Assembly (NCBI GenBank): GCA_017889125.1
Contig: JAGHER010000001.1
Coordinates: 1-34,744, forward strand
Source of the DNA: Lachnospiraceae bacterium
GTDB lineage: Bacteria > Bacillota > Clostridia > Lachnospirales > Lachnospiraceae
Direction: 5' to 3'
DNA: 34,744 nucleotides
The notes under the pieces were generated by a model. The model was not told the origin of the DNA and ran no database searches. It saw only the letters and a program-made list of their open reading frames with translations. Numbering within the stretch: the first letter of the stretch is position 1; the number at the start of each line of letters is the position of its first letter. Made by a program: the position numbers and the translations under genes. Shown here piece by piece: positions 1 to 8,883 of the stretch.

Positions 1-527
1 ATGTGCAGCATGTCGGCCATACACTGGGTGGGATGGTCGATATCGCACTGCAGGTTTACCAGGGTGGGCTTCTGCTCCAGGATGCCGTCCTTATTTCCGG
101 CGGTTACGGCATCTACCACATCATGCATGTACTTATTGCCCTTGCCAATGTACATGTCGTCGCGGATGCCGATAACGTCAGCCATGAAGGAGATCATGTT
201 GGCAGTCTCACGAACAGTCTCGCCATGGGCAATCTGGGACTTGCCCTCGTCTAAATCCTGAACCTCCAGGCCTAACAGGTTGCAGGCGGAAGCGAAGGAG
301 AAGCGGGTGCGGGTGGAATTATCCCGGAACAGGGAGATGCCCAGGCCGCTTTCAAATACCTTGGTGGAGATGTTGTTTTCACGCATATAACGGAGGGCAT
401 CGGCTACGGTAAATACGGCTTCCAGCTCCTCGTTGGTTTTCTCCCAGGTAAGGAAGAAGTCGCCATTGTACATGTCCTTAAAGTTTAATGCGTTCAGCTT
501 GTCGATATAGTCCTGAAGGGTTTTCAT
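1..527 (-). CDS. ygeW: YgeW-type knotted carbamoyltransferase, 3' end cut by the window start
   Basis: Read by eye on the minus strand from ATG at 527: MKTLQDYIDKLNALNFKDMYNGDFFLTWEKTNEELEAVFTVADALRYMRENNISTKVFESGLGISLFRDNSTRTRFSFASACNLLGLEVQDLDEGKSQIAHGETVRETANMISFMADVIGIRDDMYIGKGNKYMHDVV... FRDNSTRTRFSF is the carbamoyltransferase phosphate-binding signature. Absent from the supplied ORF track because no stop lies in the window. Confidence 0.9.
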   Translation of the reverse strand, partial: MKTLQDYIDKLNALNFKDMYNGDFFLTWEKTNEELEAVFTVADALRYMRENNISTKVFESGLGISLFRDNSTRTRFSFASACNLLGLEVQDLDEGKSQIAHGETVRETANMISFMADVIGIRDDMYIGKGNKYMHDVVDAVTAGNKDGILEQKPTLVNLQCDIDHPTQCMADMLH

Positions 528-586
528 AGAATTATTCTCCTTTTCATTTATATTTGGCTTGTTTTTCTTTGCGGATTAAAGGGGCA

Positions 587-1897
587 TTACCGGCAGTACA
601 GGGTGGGAAGGGCGGCGTATACGGCTGCACATCTTACCAGATCATCCTTCCAGGTCTTTTCGTTAGGAGCATGTGCCTGTGCCTCAGCGCCAGGGCCGAA
701 GCCGATGCAGGGGATGCCGTTCCGTCCCATGATGGATACGCCGTTGGTGGAGAAGGTCCACTTGTCGGTTAAGGGGCGGTCTTTGCGGACAGCCATGGTT
801 TCCTCATTGCCGCAGCGCACATCGCCGTAGAGATTCTTGTGGGCTTCTTCTAAGGCCTTGGTCACCTTGTGATCCTCCGGGATAACCCAGGTGGGGAAGT
901 AGCACTCGATGGGGTAGGTCAGTCCCGTGTAAGAGGGACGGGCATATTCATACATGGATACCTTTACATCATCGCCGTACTTCTTTACGCTGGGAAGGGC
1001 GCGGATCTCATCCAGGCAGCTTTCCCAGGTCTCGCCTGCGGTCATGCGGCGGTCCAGAGATACGGAGCAGGAGTCAGCTACGGCGCAGCGGCTGGGAGAG
1101 GTGAAGAAGATCTCCGAGGTGGTTACGGTGCCCCGGCCCAGGAAGCGGGCTTCCTTCCACTGGGGATTGTACTTCTCATCCAGCATCTTTACCAGGCCCT
1201 TTACCTCGGTGCCTTCCTCTGCATCATTTTCATTGAGTGCGCGGACATCCTGAAGGATATCGGCCATCTTGTAGATGGCATTGTCGCCCCGCTCCGGTGC
1301 GGAACCGTGGCAGGAAACGCCGGATACGTCTACGCGGATTTCCATACGTCCACGCTGTCCCCGGTAGATGCCGCCGTCAGTAGGCTCAGTGGAAACCACA
1401 AACTCAGGACGAACTTTGTCTTCATTAATAATATACTGCCAGCATAAGCCGTCGCAGTCCTCTTCCTGAACGGTTCCCGTTACCAGCACAGTGTACTGGT
1501 AACTTAAGAGTCCTAAATCCTTCATAATGCGGGCGCCGTATACGGCAGATACGATACCGCCTAACTGGTCGGAGGTGCCCCGGCCGCCGATTTCCAGGTC
1601 GCTTTCGAAGCCCTCATAGGGGTCGAAATTCCAGTTGTCCCGGTTGCCGATTCCTACAGTATCAATGTGGGCGTCGAAGCCGATTAAGGTCTTGCCGGTG
1701 CCCATATAGCCCAGCACATTTCCCATGGGGTCGATCTCCACCCGGTCAAATTCCAGCTTCCGCATCTCCTCGGCGATGCGCTCAATGTGATCCTTCTCGC
1801 CGCAGCTCTCACCGGGGAATTTTACGATATCCCGGAGAAAACGGGTCATGTCCTTCTCGTATCCTTTTGCTGCTTCTCTGATCTGATTAAAATCCAT
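587..1897 (-). CDS. ygeY: YgeY family M20 peptidase/deacetylase-like hydrolase
   Basis: 436 aa ORF with M20 features ([41 protein letters not shown]); adjacent to ygeW and ygeX as in the known cluster. Confidence 0.9.
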   Translation of the reverse strand: MDFNQIREAAKGYEKDMTRFLRDIVKFPGESCGEKDHIERIAEEMRKLEFDRVEIDPMGNVLGYMGTGKTLIGFDAHIDTVGIGNRDNWNFDPYEGFESDLEIGGRGTSDQLGGIVSAVYGARIMKDLGLLSYQYTVLVTGTVQEEDCDGLCWQYIINEDKVRPEFVVSTEPTDGGIYRGQRGRMEIRVDVSGVSCHGSAPERGDNAIYKMADILQDVRALNENDAEEGTEVKGLVKMLDEKYNPQWKEARFLGRGTVTTSEIFFTSPSRCAVADSCSVSLDRRMTAGETWESCLDEIRALPSVKKYGDDVKVSMYEYARPSYTGLTYPIECYFPTWVIPEDHKVTKALEEAHKNLYGDVRCGNEETMAVRKDRPLTDKWTFSTNGVSIMGRNGIPCIGFGPGAEAQAHAPNEKTWKDDLVRCAAVYAALPTLYCR

Positions 1898-1970
1898 AAT
1901 GCTTCCATCCTTTCCTGAAATGTTGTCTATTCACATTTTTGTTTCTCAAATTTGTTTTGGAAAACGCTGC

Positions 1971-3179
1971 TCAGCGTTCCTTCCCCTCCCATACAATGTT
2001 CTTATAGCGGATGGGATCGGTGTCTCCCTCGGTGGAGAAGAGCAGTACCTGGGAGTTCTCATCCAGGCCGATGGCCTGGCGCAGATCCTTGTACTCGTCC
2101 ATAGTCATGATGGCGGCCAGCGCACCGAATGGGGCGGCGCCGGACTCTCCACTGGTTACCTGAGGATCGCCCTTTAAGGGAGCAGCTAACATCCGCATGC
2201 CCTTTACCGCTACCCAGTCGGGAGCAGCGATAAATACCTTCACATGGTTCCGGAGAATGTCCCAGGAGATGGTATTGGGCTCGCCGCAGGCCAGACCGGC
2301 CATAATGGTGGGCATGTCGCCGTCCACGATCCGGGGCTTTCCGTCTCCGGCAGCGGCTCCCTTGTAAAGGCAGGCGGCCTCATCGGCTTCCACCACCACA
2401 ACTACCGGCGGATTCTCCGGATACCGGTTGGCAAAATACCCCTGCACAGCGCCGGCCAGGGAGCCTACGCCTGCCTGGATAAAGACGTGGGTGGGGCGGC
2501 TGCAGCCATATTCCTTCAGCTGCTCGTCGGCTTCCATAGCCATGGTGCCGTAGCCCTGCATGATCCAGGAGGGAATCTCCTCGTAGCCGTCCCAGGCCGT
2601 ATCCTGTACCACCACGCCTCTTGGAGTCTTTGCGGCTTCTGCGGCGGCCATGCGGACGCATTCGTCATAGTTGACTTCCTCGATAGTGGCCTGAGCACCT
2701 TCCTTGCGGATGTTTTCCAGACGGGTCTGGGTGGTGCCCTTTGGCATGTAAATCACGGCCTTCTGGCGCAGCTTATTGGCTGCCCAGGCAACGCCCCGGC
2801 CATGGTTTCCGTCGGTGGCGGTAAAGAAGGTGGCCTGGCCGAACTCCTCACGGAGGGCGTCGGAGGTCAGTACCTGATAGGGAAGCTGAGATACATCCCG
2901 GCCGGTCTCTTTGGCGATGTAGCGTGCCATGGCAAAGGAGCCGCCTAATACCTTAAAGGCGTTGAGGCCAAACCGGTAAGATTCGTCCTTTATGTATACT
3001 TCCTTAAGCCCTAAATAGCGGGACATTTCCTCAAGCTTTCGCAGCGGTGTTTTGGTGTATTGGGGGAAGCTTTCGTGGAAGGCTCTGGCCTTCTTTACCT
3101 CCTCTAAGGCCATAACCGGAAGCTGTGCATCTGCAGACTTCGGCATGGTGTTCTCGACCCATTTCATTGGCTGGCTCAT
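1971..3179 (-). CDS. ygeX: diaminopropionate ammonia-lyase (PLP, fold type II)
   Basis: 402 aa ORF; RFGLNAFKVLGGSFAMARYIA holds the PLP lysine; ATDGNHGRGVAWAA and GESGAAPFGAL motifs typical of YgeX. Confidence 0.92.
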   Translation of the reverse strand: MSQPMKWVENTMPKSADAQLPVMALEEVKKARAFHESFPQYTKTPLRKLEEMSRYLGLKEVYIKDESYRFGLNAFKVLGGSFAMARYIAKETGRDVSQLPYQVLTSDALREEFGQATFFTATDGNHGRGVAWAANKLRQKAVIYMPKGTTQTRLENIRKEGAQATIEEVNYDECVRMAAAEAAKTPRGVVVQDTAWDGYEEIPSWIMQGYGTMAMEADEQLKEYGCSRPTHVFIQAGVGSLAGAVQGYFANRYPENPPVVVVVEADEAACLYKGAAAGDGKPRIVDGDMPTIMAGLACGEPNTISWDILRNHVKVFIAAPDWVAVKGMRMLAAPLKGDPQVTSGESGAAPFGALAAIMTMDEYKDLRQAIGLDENSQVLLFSTEGDTDPIRYKNIVWEGKER

Positions 3180-3218
3180 TATCGAAAATCCTCCTTTTCC
3201 GGCGGTGTGTCCCGCCTC

Positions 3219-3902
3219 TTATGCGTGTTTTTTCTCTCCGTCCTCATCGTGACGGCTGTGGTTGTTGACATCGATATAGCTGTAAAGTGTGAATTTGGAG
3301 ATGCCGAAATATTTGGAGATCTTATCTCCCGATTTGGTAATCAGGAATGCACCGGCATCGTTGAGAAACTGAATGGCTTTAATCTTTTCTTCCTTATTCA
3401 TAAGGGCGGCCGGCTTTCCTACCAGCTGTACCGACTGGTCGATCAGGGTGTCCAAAAGATCATTCACATTTGTGACAATGGGCTCCGGACCGGAGACCGG
3501 CGTGGCACCTTCTGTCTCAGTCAGGGCGCGGACGGTATGGTTTAATGCCATCAGGCCGGTGATGTCATAATTGACCGACAGAAGATAGCGGATCCGCCCG
3601 GATTCATCCCGGATGTACATGGTGCTGGAGCGCAGGATGCGCCCGTCAGAAGTCTTCGTCAGGTATCCCAGCTGATCCTTCAGGGAATCCGGGTGATTCT
3701 GCAGTGCCTCAGCTGCCTCCAGGACCACCTTGGAAGGACCGTCTCCCACACGGCGGTGGGTAACCTGGCCATTCTCAATATAGACGATGGAACGCTCCAG
3801 GTTCTTCGCGGTCAGGTCATGGATCAGAATTTCGCAGTCATCACCGAATTGCTTTGCAAAGCCCCGGGCGATCTGAATCAGCAGTTCCAGTGGATAATTC
3901 AT
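3219..3902 (-). CDS. YheO/DauR-like PAS plus HTH transcriptional regulator
   Basis: 227 aa; N-terminal PAS-like domain (GDDCEILIHDL...IVYIENGQVTHRRVGDGPS) and C-terminal HTH (DAGAFLITKSGDKISKYFGISKFTLYSYID). Confidence 0.8.
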   Translation of the reverse strand: MNYPLELLIQIARGFAKQFGDDCEILIHDLTAKNLERSIVYIENGQVTHRRVGDGPSKVVLEAAEALQNHPDSLKDQLGYLTKTSDGRILRSSTMYIRDESGRIRYLLSVNYDITGLMALNHTVRALTETEGATPVSGPEPIVTNVNDLLDTLIDQSVQLVGKPAALMNKEEKIKAIQFLNDAGAFLITKSGDKISKYFGISKFTLYSYIDVNNHSRHDEDGEKKHA

Positions 3903-4021
3903 GATGCTGTTCCCTCCTTATTCACTCGTCCGAATCCTGCCCCACCTGAGCGGAAAAATGGCTTTTGGTTCGGGGCTTTTCTGGTTCCTTTTGACTCCAT
4001 CATAACATAAAAAACTGGAAA

Positions 4022-4082
4022 TGCAAGAGGAAAATACAAAAATTTTTAGATAATCTTAAAAAAATTGTATTTCCTGCTTGCA
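4022..4082. promoter_or_regulatory. imperfect inverted repeat (candidate operator) in the ygeX/ssnA divergent intergenic region
   Basis: Left arm TGCAAGAGGAAAATACAA (4022-4039); right arm TTGTATTTCCTGCTTGCA (4065-4082), reverse complement TGCAAGCAGGAAATACAA. The arms overlap the -35 hexamers on both sides. Confidence 0.6.
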
Positions 4083-4106
4083 ATCTGGAATATATGGTGA
4101 TAGTAT
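4078..4106 (+). promoter_or_regulatory. candidate promoter for ssnA-ygfK operon
   Basis: TTGCAA (4078-4083), 17 bp spacer, TAGTAT (4101-4106). Confidence 0.5.
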
Positions 4107-4184
4107 TAGGATAAACAAAGCATCCGAAGGAGAAATTGTGCAGATTGAATAAAAAATTTAAGCAAAAAGAAAAGGAGTGAAAAC

Positions 4185-5516
4185 ATGATTATTATTGGAA
4201 ACGGACGTCTGGTAACCCGTGAAATTGGAAATTCCTATTACGAAAACGGAGCGGTAGCCGTGGACGGCGAAGTGATCGTGAGAGTAGGGGAAACCGAGGC
4301 GGTGAAGAAGGAATTTCCTGACGCCCGCTTCGTAGATGCCAGGGGCGGCGTCATCATGCCGGCCTTTATCAATGCCCATGAGCACATCTACAGCGCCATG
4401 GCCAGAGGCTTGAGCGTCCGGGGCTACGATCCTCACGGATTCCTGGATATCTTAGACGGCATGTGGTGGAACATTGACCGGCATCTTACCCTGGAGCAGG
4501 TGCGGTTAAGCGCCATGGCCACCTACATTGACAGCATCAAAAACGGAGTAACCACGGTCTTTGACCATCACGCCAGCTTCGGCTGCATTCCCGACAGCCT
4601 TTCCGCTATCGAGGAGGCGGCAAAAGCCCTGGGCGTGCGTACCTGCCTGTGCTACGAGATTTCTGACCGGGACGGCAAGGAGAAGGCCAGAGAGTCTGTG
4701 CTGGAAAATGAGCGGTTCATCCGTCACGCCATGAAGGATGAGAGCGGCATGATCGCCGGGATGATGGGCATGCATGCCTCCTTTACCATTTCCGATGAGA
4801 CTATGGCCCTTTGCCAGGAGCATAAGCCGGAGGGAGCCGGATACCACATCCATGTGGCGGAGGGCATCGAGGATCTGATCCACTGCCAGGAGCATTACGG
4901 AAAGCGGATCGTGGAGCGGCTGAATGACTGGGACATCCTGGGGCCCCAGACCATCACGGCCCACTGCATTTACGTGGACGAGCATGAGATGGATTTGTTA
5001 AAGGAGACGGACACCTGCGTAGTACATAATCCGGAGTCCAATATGGGCAATGCCTGCGGCTGTCCGCCTACCATGGCCATCGTCCATCACGGCATCCTCA
5101 CCGGATTGGGAACTGACGGCTACACCCACGATATCCTGGAGTCCTGGAAGGTGGCAAATGTGCTCCACAAGCATCACTTAAAGGATCCCAATGCAGCCTG
5201 GAGCGAGGTGCCCCAGATGCTCTTTGAGGGAAATGCCCAGATTGCCAAGCGGCATTTCCATAAGGAGCTTGGCGTCTTAAAGGAAGGGGCTGCGGCAGAT
5301 GTGATTGTCCTGGATTACATCCCAAGAACGCCGATGGACGGCGGGAATGCAAACAGCCACATCCTCTTTGGCATGAATGGGCGCAGCGTGGTCACCACCA
5401 TGTGCAACGGCCGGATCCTGATGGAGAACCGGGTGCTGACGGGCATCGACGAGGAGAAGGAGTTAGCAGATATCCGGGCAGGCGCGGCAGAACTGTGGAA
5501 GAGTATCAATGGATAG
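4185..5516 (+). CDS. ssnA: putative aminohydrolase SsnA (amidohydrolase superfamily)
   Basis: 443 aa; MPAFINAHEHIYSAMARGL, ITAHCIYVDEHEM, LGTDGYTHD metal-site motifs; SD aaaaggag upstream. Confidence 0.92.
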   Translation: MIIIGNGRLVTREIGNSYYENGAVAVDGEVIVRVGETEAVKKEFPDARFVDARGGVIMPAFINAHEHIYSAMARGLSVRGYDPHGFLDILDGMWWNIDRHLTLEQVRLSAMATYIDSIKNGVTTVFDHHASFGCIPDSLSAIEEAAKALGVRTCLCYEISDRDGKEKARESVLENERFIRHAMKDESGMIAGMMGMHASFTISDETMALCQEHKPEGAGYHIHVAEGIEDLIHCQEHYGKRIVERLNDWDILGPQTITAHCIYVDEHEMDLLKETDTCVVHNPESNMGNACGCPPTMAIVHHGILTGLGTDGYTHDILESWKVANVLHKHHLKDPNAAWSEVPQMLFEGNAQIAKRHFHKELGVLKEGAAADVIVLDYIPRTPMDGGNANSHILFGMNGRSVVTTMCNGRILMENRVLTGIDEEKELADIRAGAAELWKSING

Positions 5517-5564
5517 AAATGTGTTGTAAAAGAGCATTAATGGATAAAGAAAGGAAGGTATCCC

Positions 5565-8552
5565 ATGGGAGACAGAATGACCCCCATTCCCTTTTCAAAT
5601 TTAATGGAGTGGATTTTGGCGGAGCAGAAGAAAGGCTCTGTATTTGGCGTAGCAAGACCCTTTAAGGCAGAGAACAGCCCGGTGAGGGAGATTTTTGGAC
5701 GGAAGCTGGAGACGCCCTTTGGCCCGGCGGCAGGCCCCCACACTCAGCTGGCTCAGAATATCGCGGCGGCTTACTACGGCGGCAGCCGGTTTTTCGAGTT
5801 AAAGACCGTGCAGATTCTGGACGGGGAGGATCTGCCGGTATCCAAGCCCTGCATTAAGGCCGATGACGAGTGCTACAATGTGGAGTGGTCCACAGAGCTT
5901 CGGGTGCCCCAGGCCTTTGACGAGTACGTGAAGGCATGGTTCCTCTGCCAGGTGATGGCGAAGGAATTTGGCCTGGGCACCATGGACGGCTTCCAGTTTA
6001 ACATGAGCGTAGGCTATGATCTGAAGGGAATCCAGACAGAAAAGGTGGACCGGTTTATCGAGGGCATGAAGGACGCCTCCGACACCCCCATTTTCAAGGA
6101 GTGCCAGGGCTGGCTTCTGGAAAATCTTGACCGTTTCCAGAATCTGACCCGGGAGGACGTGGAAAAGATCCCGGCCCAGATCTGCAACAGCGTGACCCTT
6201 TCCACCCTTCACGGATGTCCGCCCGATGAGATTGAGCGGATCGCCGTGTATCTGCTGACGGAGAAGAACCTCCACACCTTTATTAAGTGCAACCCAACCC
6301 TTTTAGGCTATGAGTACGCCAGAGCCATTATGGATGAGATGGGCTATGATTACGTGGCCTTTGGGGATTTCCATTTTAAGGATGATTTACAGTACGAGGA
6401 TGCCGTTCCTATGCTTAAGCGGCTGATGGCCCTGGCTAAGGAGAGAGCGCTGGAATTTGGCGTAAAGATCACCAACACCTTCCCTGTGGATATCAAGGCT
6501 GGAGAGCTTCCCGGCACAGAGATGTACATGTCCGGAAAATCCCTCTACGCCCTGTCCATGTCGGTGGCGGCAAAGCTTTCGGCAGACTTTGGCGGCCAGC
6601 TGCGGATTTCCTATTCCGGCGGCGCCGACGCCATGAATATCGCAGAGATTGTGGATGCGGGAATTTGGCCGGTGACTATGGCTACCACCCTCTTAAAGCC
6701 CGGCGGCTACCAGCGGCTTTCCCAGATCGGCGAGAAGTTTGCCGGACTGCCTGCGCCTGCCTTTGACCGGGTGGATGCGGCAAAGGTGCAGGGACTGGTT
6801 GATGCGGTAAAGACCAATCCTTACCACGTAAAGGCCGTAAAGCCCCTTCCCTCCAGAAAGATGAAAAAGGAAGTACCCCTGGTGGACTGCTTTACTGCGC
6901 CATGCAGGGAGGGCTGTCCCATCCATCAGGATATTACCGTGTATCTGAAGCTGGTTGGCGAGGGCAAGTACGCAGAGGCCCTTAAGGTGATTGCAGAAAA
7001 GAATCCACTTCCCTTTACCACCGGCACCATCTGCGCCCACAACTGCATGAGTAAATGTACCCGGAATTTCTATGAGGATCCGGTAAATATCCGCAGGGAG
7101 AAGCTTAGGGCAGCAGAGGGCGGCTATGAGGCCCTTCTGGCATCCATAAAGCAGCCAGAGAAGAATGGAAGAAAGGCAGCCGTAGTCGGCGGCGGCCCGG
7201 CAGGTCTCTCTGCAGCCTATTTCCTGGCAAAGGCCGGATACGAGGTAAGTCTTTTTGAGAAGGAAGACAGAGCCGGAGGCGTTCCGGCAGTGGTGATCCC
7301 GGACTTCCGTATCGCACCGGAGGCGGTGGATAAGGATGTAGAGTTAGTAAAGGCCATGGGCGTAACGATTTATACCGGCTCAGAGATCCAGGATCTTCAG
7401 GCCTTAAAGACCCAGTATGACGCCGTGGTGGCAGCTGTAGGCGCCTGCGAGCCGGGAAGGCTCAGACTGGAAAAGGGTGAGCCCATCAATGCTCTGGATT
7501 TCCTCCGTGAATTTAAGGAGACGAATGGCAAGGCAGCCTTAGGAAAGAACGTGGTGGTCATCGGCGGCGGCAACACGGCCATGGATACAGCACGGGCGGC
7601 AAAGCGGAATCAGGGCGTGGAGAAGGTTTCCCTGGTTTACCGGCGCACCAGACGGTACATGCCTGCCGATGAGGAGGAACTGGTGATGGCCATGGAGGAC
7701 GGTGTGGAGTTTGCCGAGCTTTTATCGCCGGTATCCTTAGAGGATGGGCAGCTTCTCTGCCGGAAGATGGTGTTAGGCGATTACGATGCCAGCGGAAGAC
7801 GAGGCGTTGTGGAGACAGAAGAGCTGGTGAAGGTTCCTGCCGATGTGGTGATTGCCGCAGTAGGCGAGAAGGTTCCCACGGGATTCTACCAGGCAAACGG
7901 CATTGCCGTGGATGAGCGGGGCCGTGCGGTAGTGAACCCGGAGACCCTGGAGACCAATATTCCCGGAATCTATGTGGCTGGCGACGGCGTTCGCGGCCCG
8001 GCTACGGTAGTGGAGGGAATCCGTGACGGACGGATGGCGGCAGAGGCCATTGCCGGATGTGCCCTGGTGGAGGATTTTGCCGAATCGGGAGACCGTGGAG
8101 TGATTATTGGGAAGAAGGGGAACCTGGTGCGGGAGAGCAGGGAGCCGGAGAGCAGCCGCTGCCTGACCTGCTCTGCGGTCTGCGAAAGCTGTGCCGATGT
8201 CTGTCCCAACCGGGCCAATATCTCCATCTGTGTACCGGAGCGGCCCATGCGCCAGATCATCCACGTGGATTACATGTGCAACGAATGCGGCAACTGCAGG
8301 AGCTTCTGCCCCTATGACAGTGCGCCGTACCTGGATAAATTTACCCTGTTTGCCAATGAGGCGGATATGGAAAACAGCCGGAATCAGGGCTTTACCGCGC
8401 CCAATGAGGAGGGCGTGATGCGGGTGCGCCTGCTGGGAACCACTGTGGACTACCGATGCGGGCAGGCCTGCGAGGCCCTTCCTGAGGGAATCCGCCAGAT
8501 CATCGATACGGTAGTGCGGGATTATCCCTATCTGCTGTACTGTGGGGAGTAA
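5565..8552 (+). CDS. ygfK: YgfK, putative selenate reductase-type Fe-S/flavoprotein subunit
   Basis: 995 aa; N-terminal DHOD-like region, GltD-like FAD/NAD(P) domain (AAVVGGGPAGLSAAYFLAKAG, NVVVIGGGNTAMDTARAAKR, GIYVAGDGVRGPATVVEGIRDGR), C-terminal cysteine clusters (CLTCSAVCESCADVCPNR; CNECGNCRSFCPYD). Confidence 0.93.
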   Translation: MGDRMTPIPFSNLMEWILAEQKKGSVFGVARPFKAENSPVREIFGRKLETPFGPAAGPHTQLAQNIAAAYYGGSRFFELKTVQILDGEDLPVSKPCIKADDECYNVEWSTELRVPQAFDEYVKAWFLCQVMAKEFGLGTMDGFQFNMSVGYDLKGIQTEKVDRFIEGMKDASDTPIFKECQGWLLENLDRFQNLTREDVEKIPAQICNSVTLSTLHGCPPDEIERIAVYLLTEKNLHTFIKCNPTLLGYEYARAIMDEMGYDYVAFGDFHFKDDLQYEDAVPMLKRLMALAKERALEFGVKITNTFPVDIKAGELPGTEMYMSGKSLYALSMSVAAKLSADFGGQLRISYSGGADAMNIAEIVDAGIWPVTMATTLLKPGGYQRLSQIGEKFAGLPAPAFDRVDAAKVQGLVDAVKTNPYHVKAVKPLPSRKMKKEVPLVDCFTAPCREGCPIHQDITVYLKLVGEGKYAEALKVIAEKNPLPFTTGTICAHNCMSKCTRNFYEDPVNIRREKLRAAEGGYEALLASIKQPEKNGRKAAVVGGGPAGLSAAYFLAKAGYEVSLFEKEDRAGGVPAVVIPDFRIAPEAVDKDVELVKAMGVTIYTGSEIQDLQALKTQYDAVVAAVGACEPGRLRLEKGEPINALDFLREFKETNGKAALGKNVVVIGGGNTAMDTARAAKRNQGVEKVSLVYRRTRRYMPADEEELVMAMEDGVEFAELLSPVSLEDGQLLCRKMVLGDYDASGRRGVVETEELVKVPADVVIAAVGEKVPTGFYQANGIAVDERGRAVVNPETLETNIPGIYVAGDGVRGPATVVEGIRDGRMAAEAIAGCALVEDFAESGDRGVIIGKKGNLVRESREPESSRCLTCSAVCESCADVCPNRANISICVPERPMRQIIHVDYMCNECGNCRSFCPYDSAPYLDKFTLFANEADMENSRNQGFTAPNEEGVMRVRLLGTTVDYRCGQACEALPEGIRQIIDTVVRDYPYLLYCGE

Positions 8553-8643
8553 GCATTTAAGAAATGCTGCGTTTGTCAGCGATTGCCTGGAAAGATGCAG
8601 GTGAAAGCAGAAGTGTTGATTTAAGAAAGGGGCGAGGAGGCAG

Positions 8644-8883
8644 ATGCCAAGGACGAAATCGCTAAAGGTTGTATTTGCGTTTGCCAGCACCGCCCAGGCA
8701 GTATACATGGAGCAGTGCGCCCGAAAGGACAATGCCCCCGGGCGCATGATTCCGCTGCCCCGGGAGATCTCGGCGGAATGCGGGATGGCCTGGTGTGCGC
8801 CGATTGAGGAGAAGGCGGCGTTAGAGCAGATGGCGAAAAAGTATGGGGCAGAAGTGGAGGGTGTATATGAACTCCTTTTGTAA
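8644..8883 (+). CDS. DUF3343 family putative Se/S carrier-like small protein
   Basis: 79 aa with internal ECGMAWCAP; between ygfK and the molybdenum hydroxylase; 3' end overlaps the next start. Confidence 0.75.
   Translation: MPRTKSLKVVFAFASTAQAVYMEQCARKDNAPGRMIPLPREISAECGMAWCAPIEEKAALEQMAKKYGAEVEGVYELLL

Noticed and set aside
869-1447. Plus-strand ORF of 192 aa opposite ygeY, and similar ORFs at 2244..2948, 5799..6275 and 21697..22479
   Set aside because: Antisense shadow frames of well-supported coding genes with no recognisable domains.
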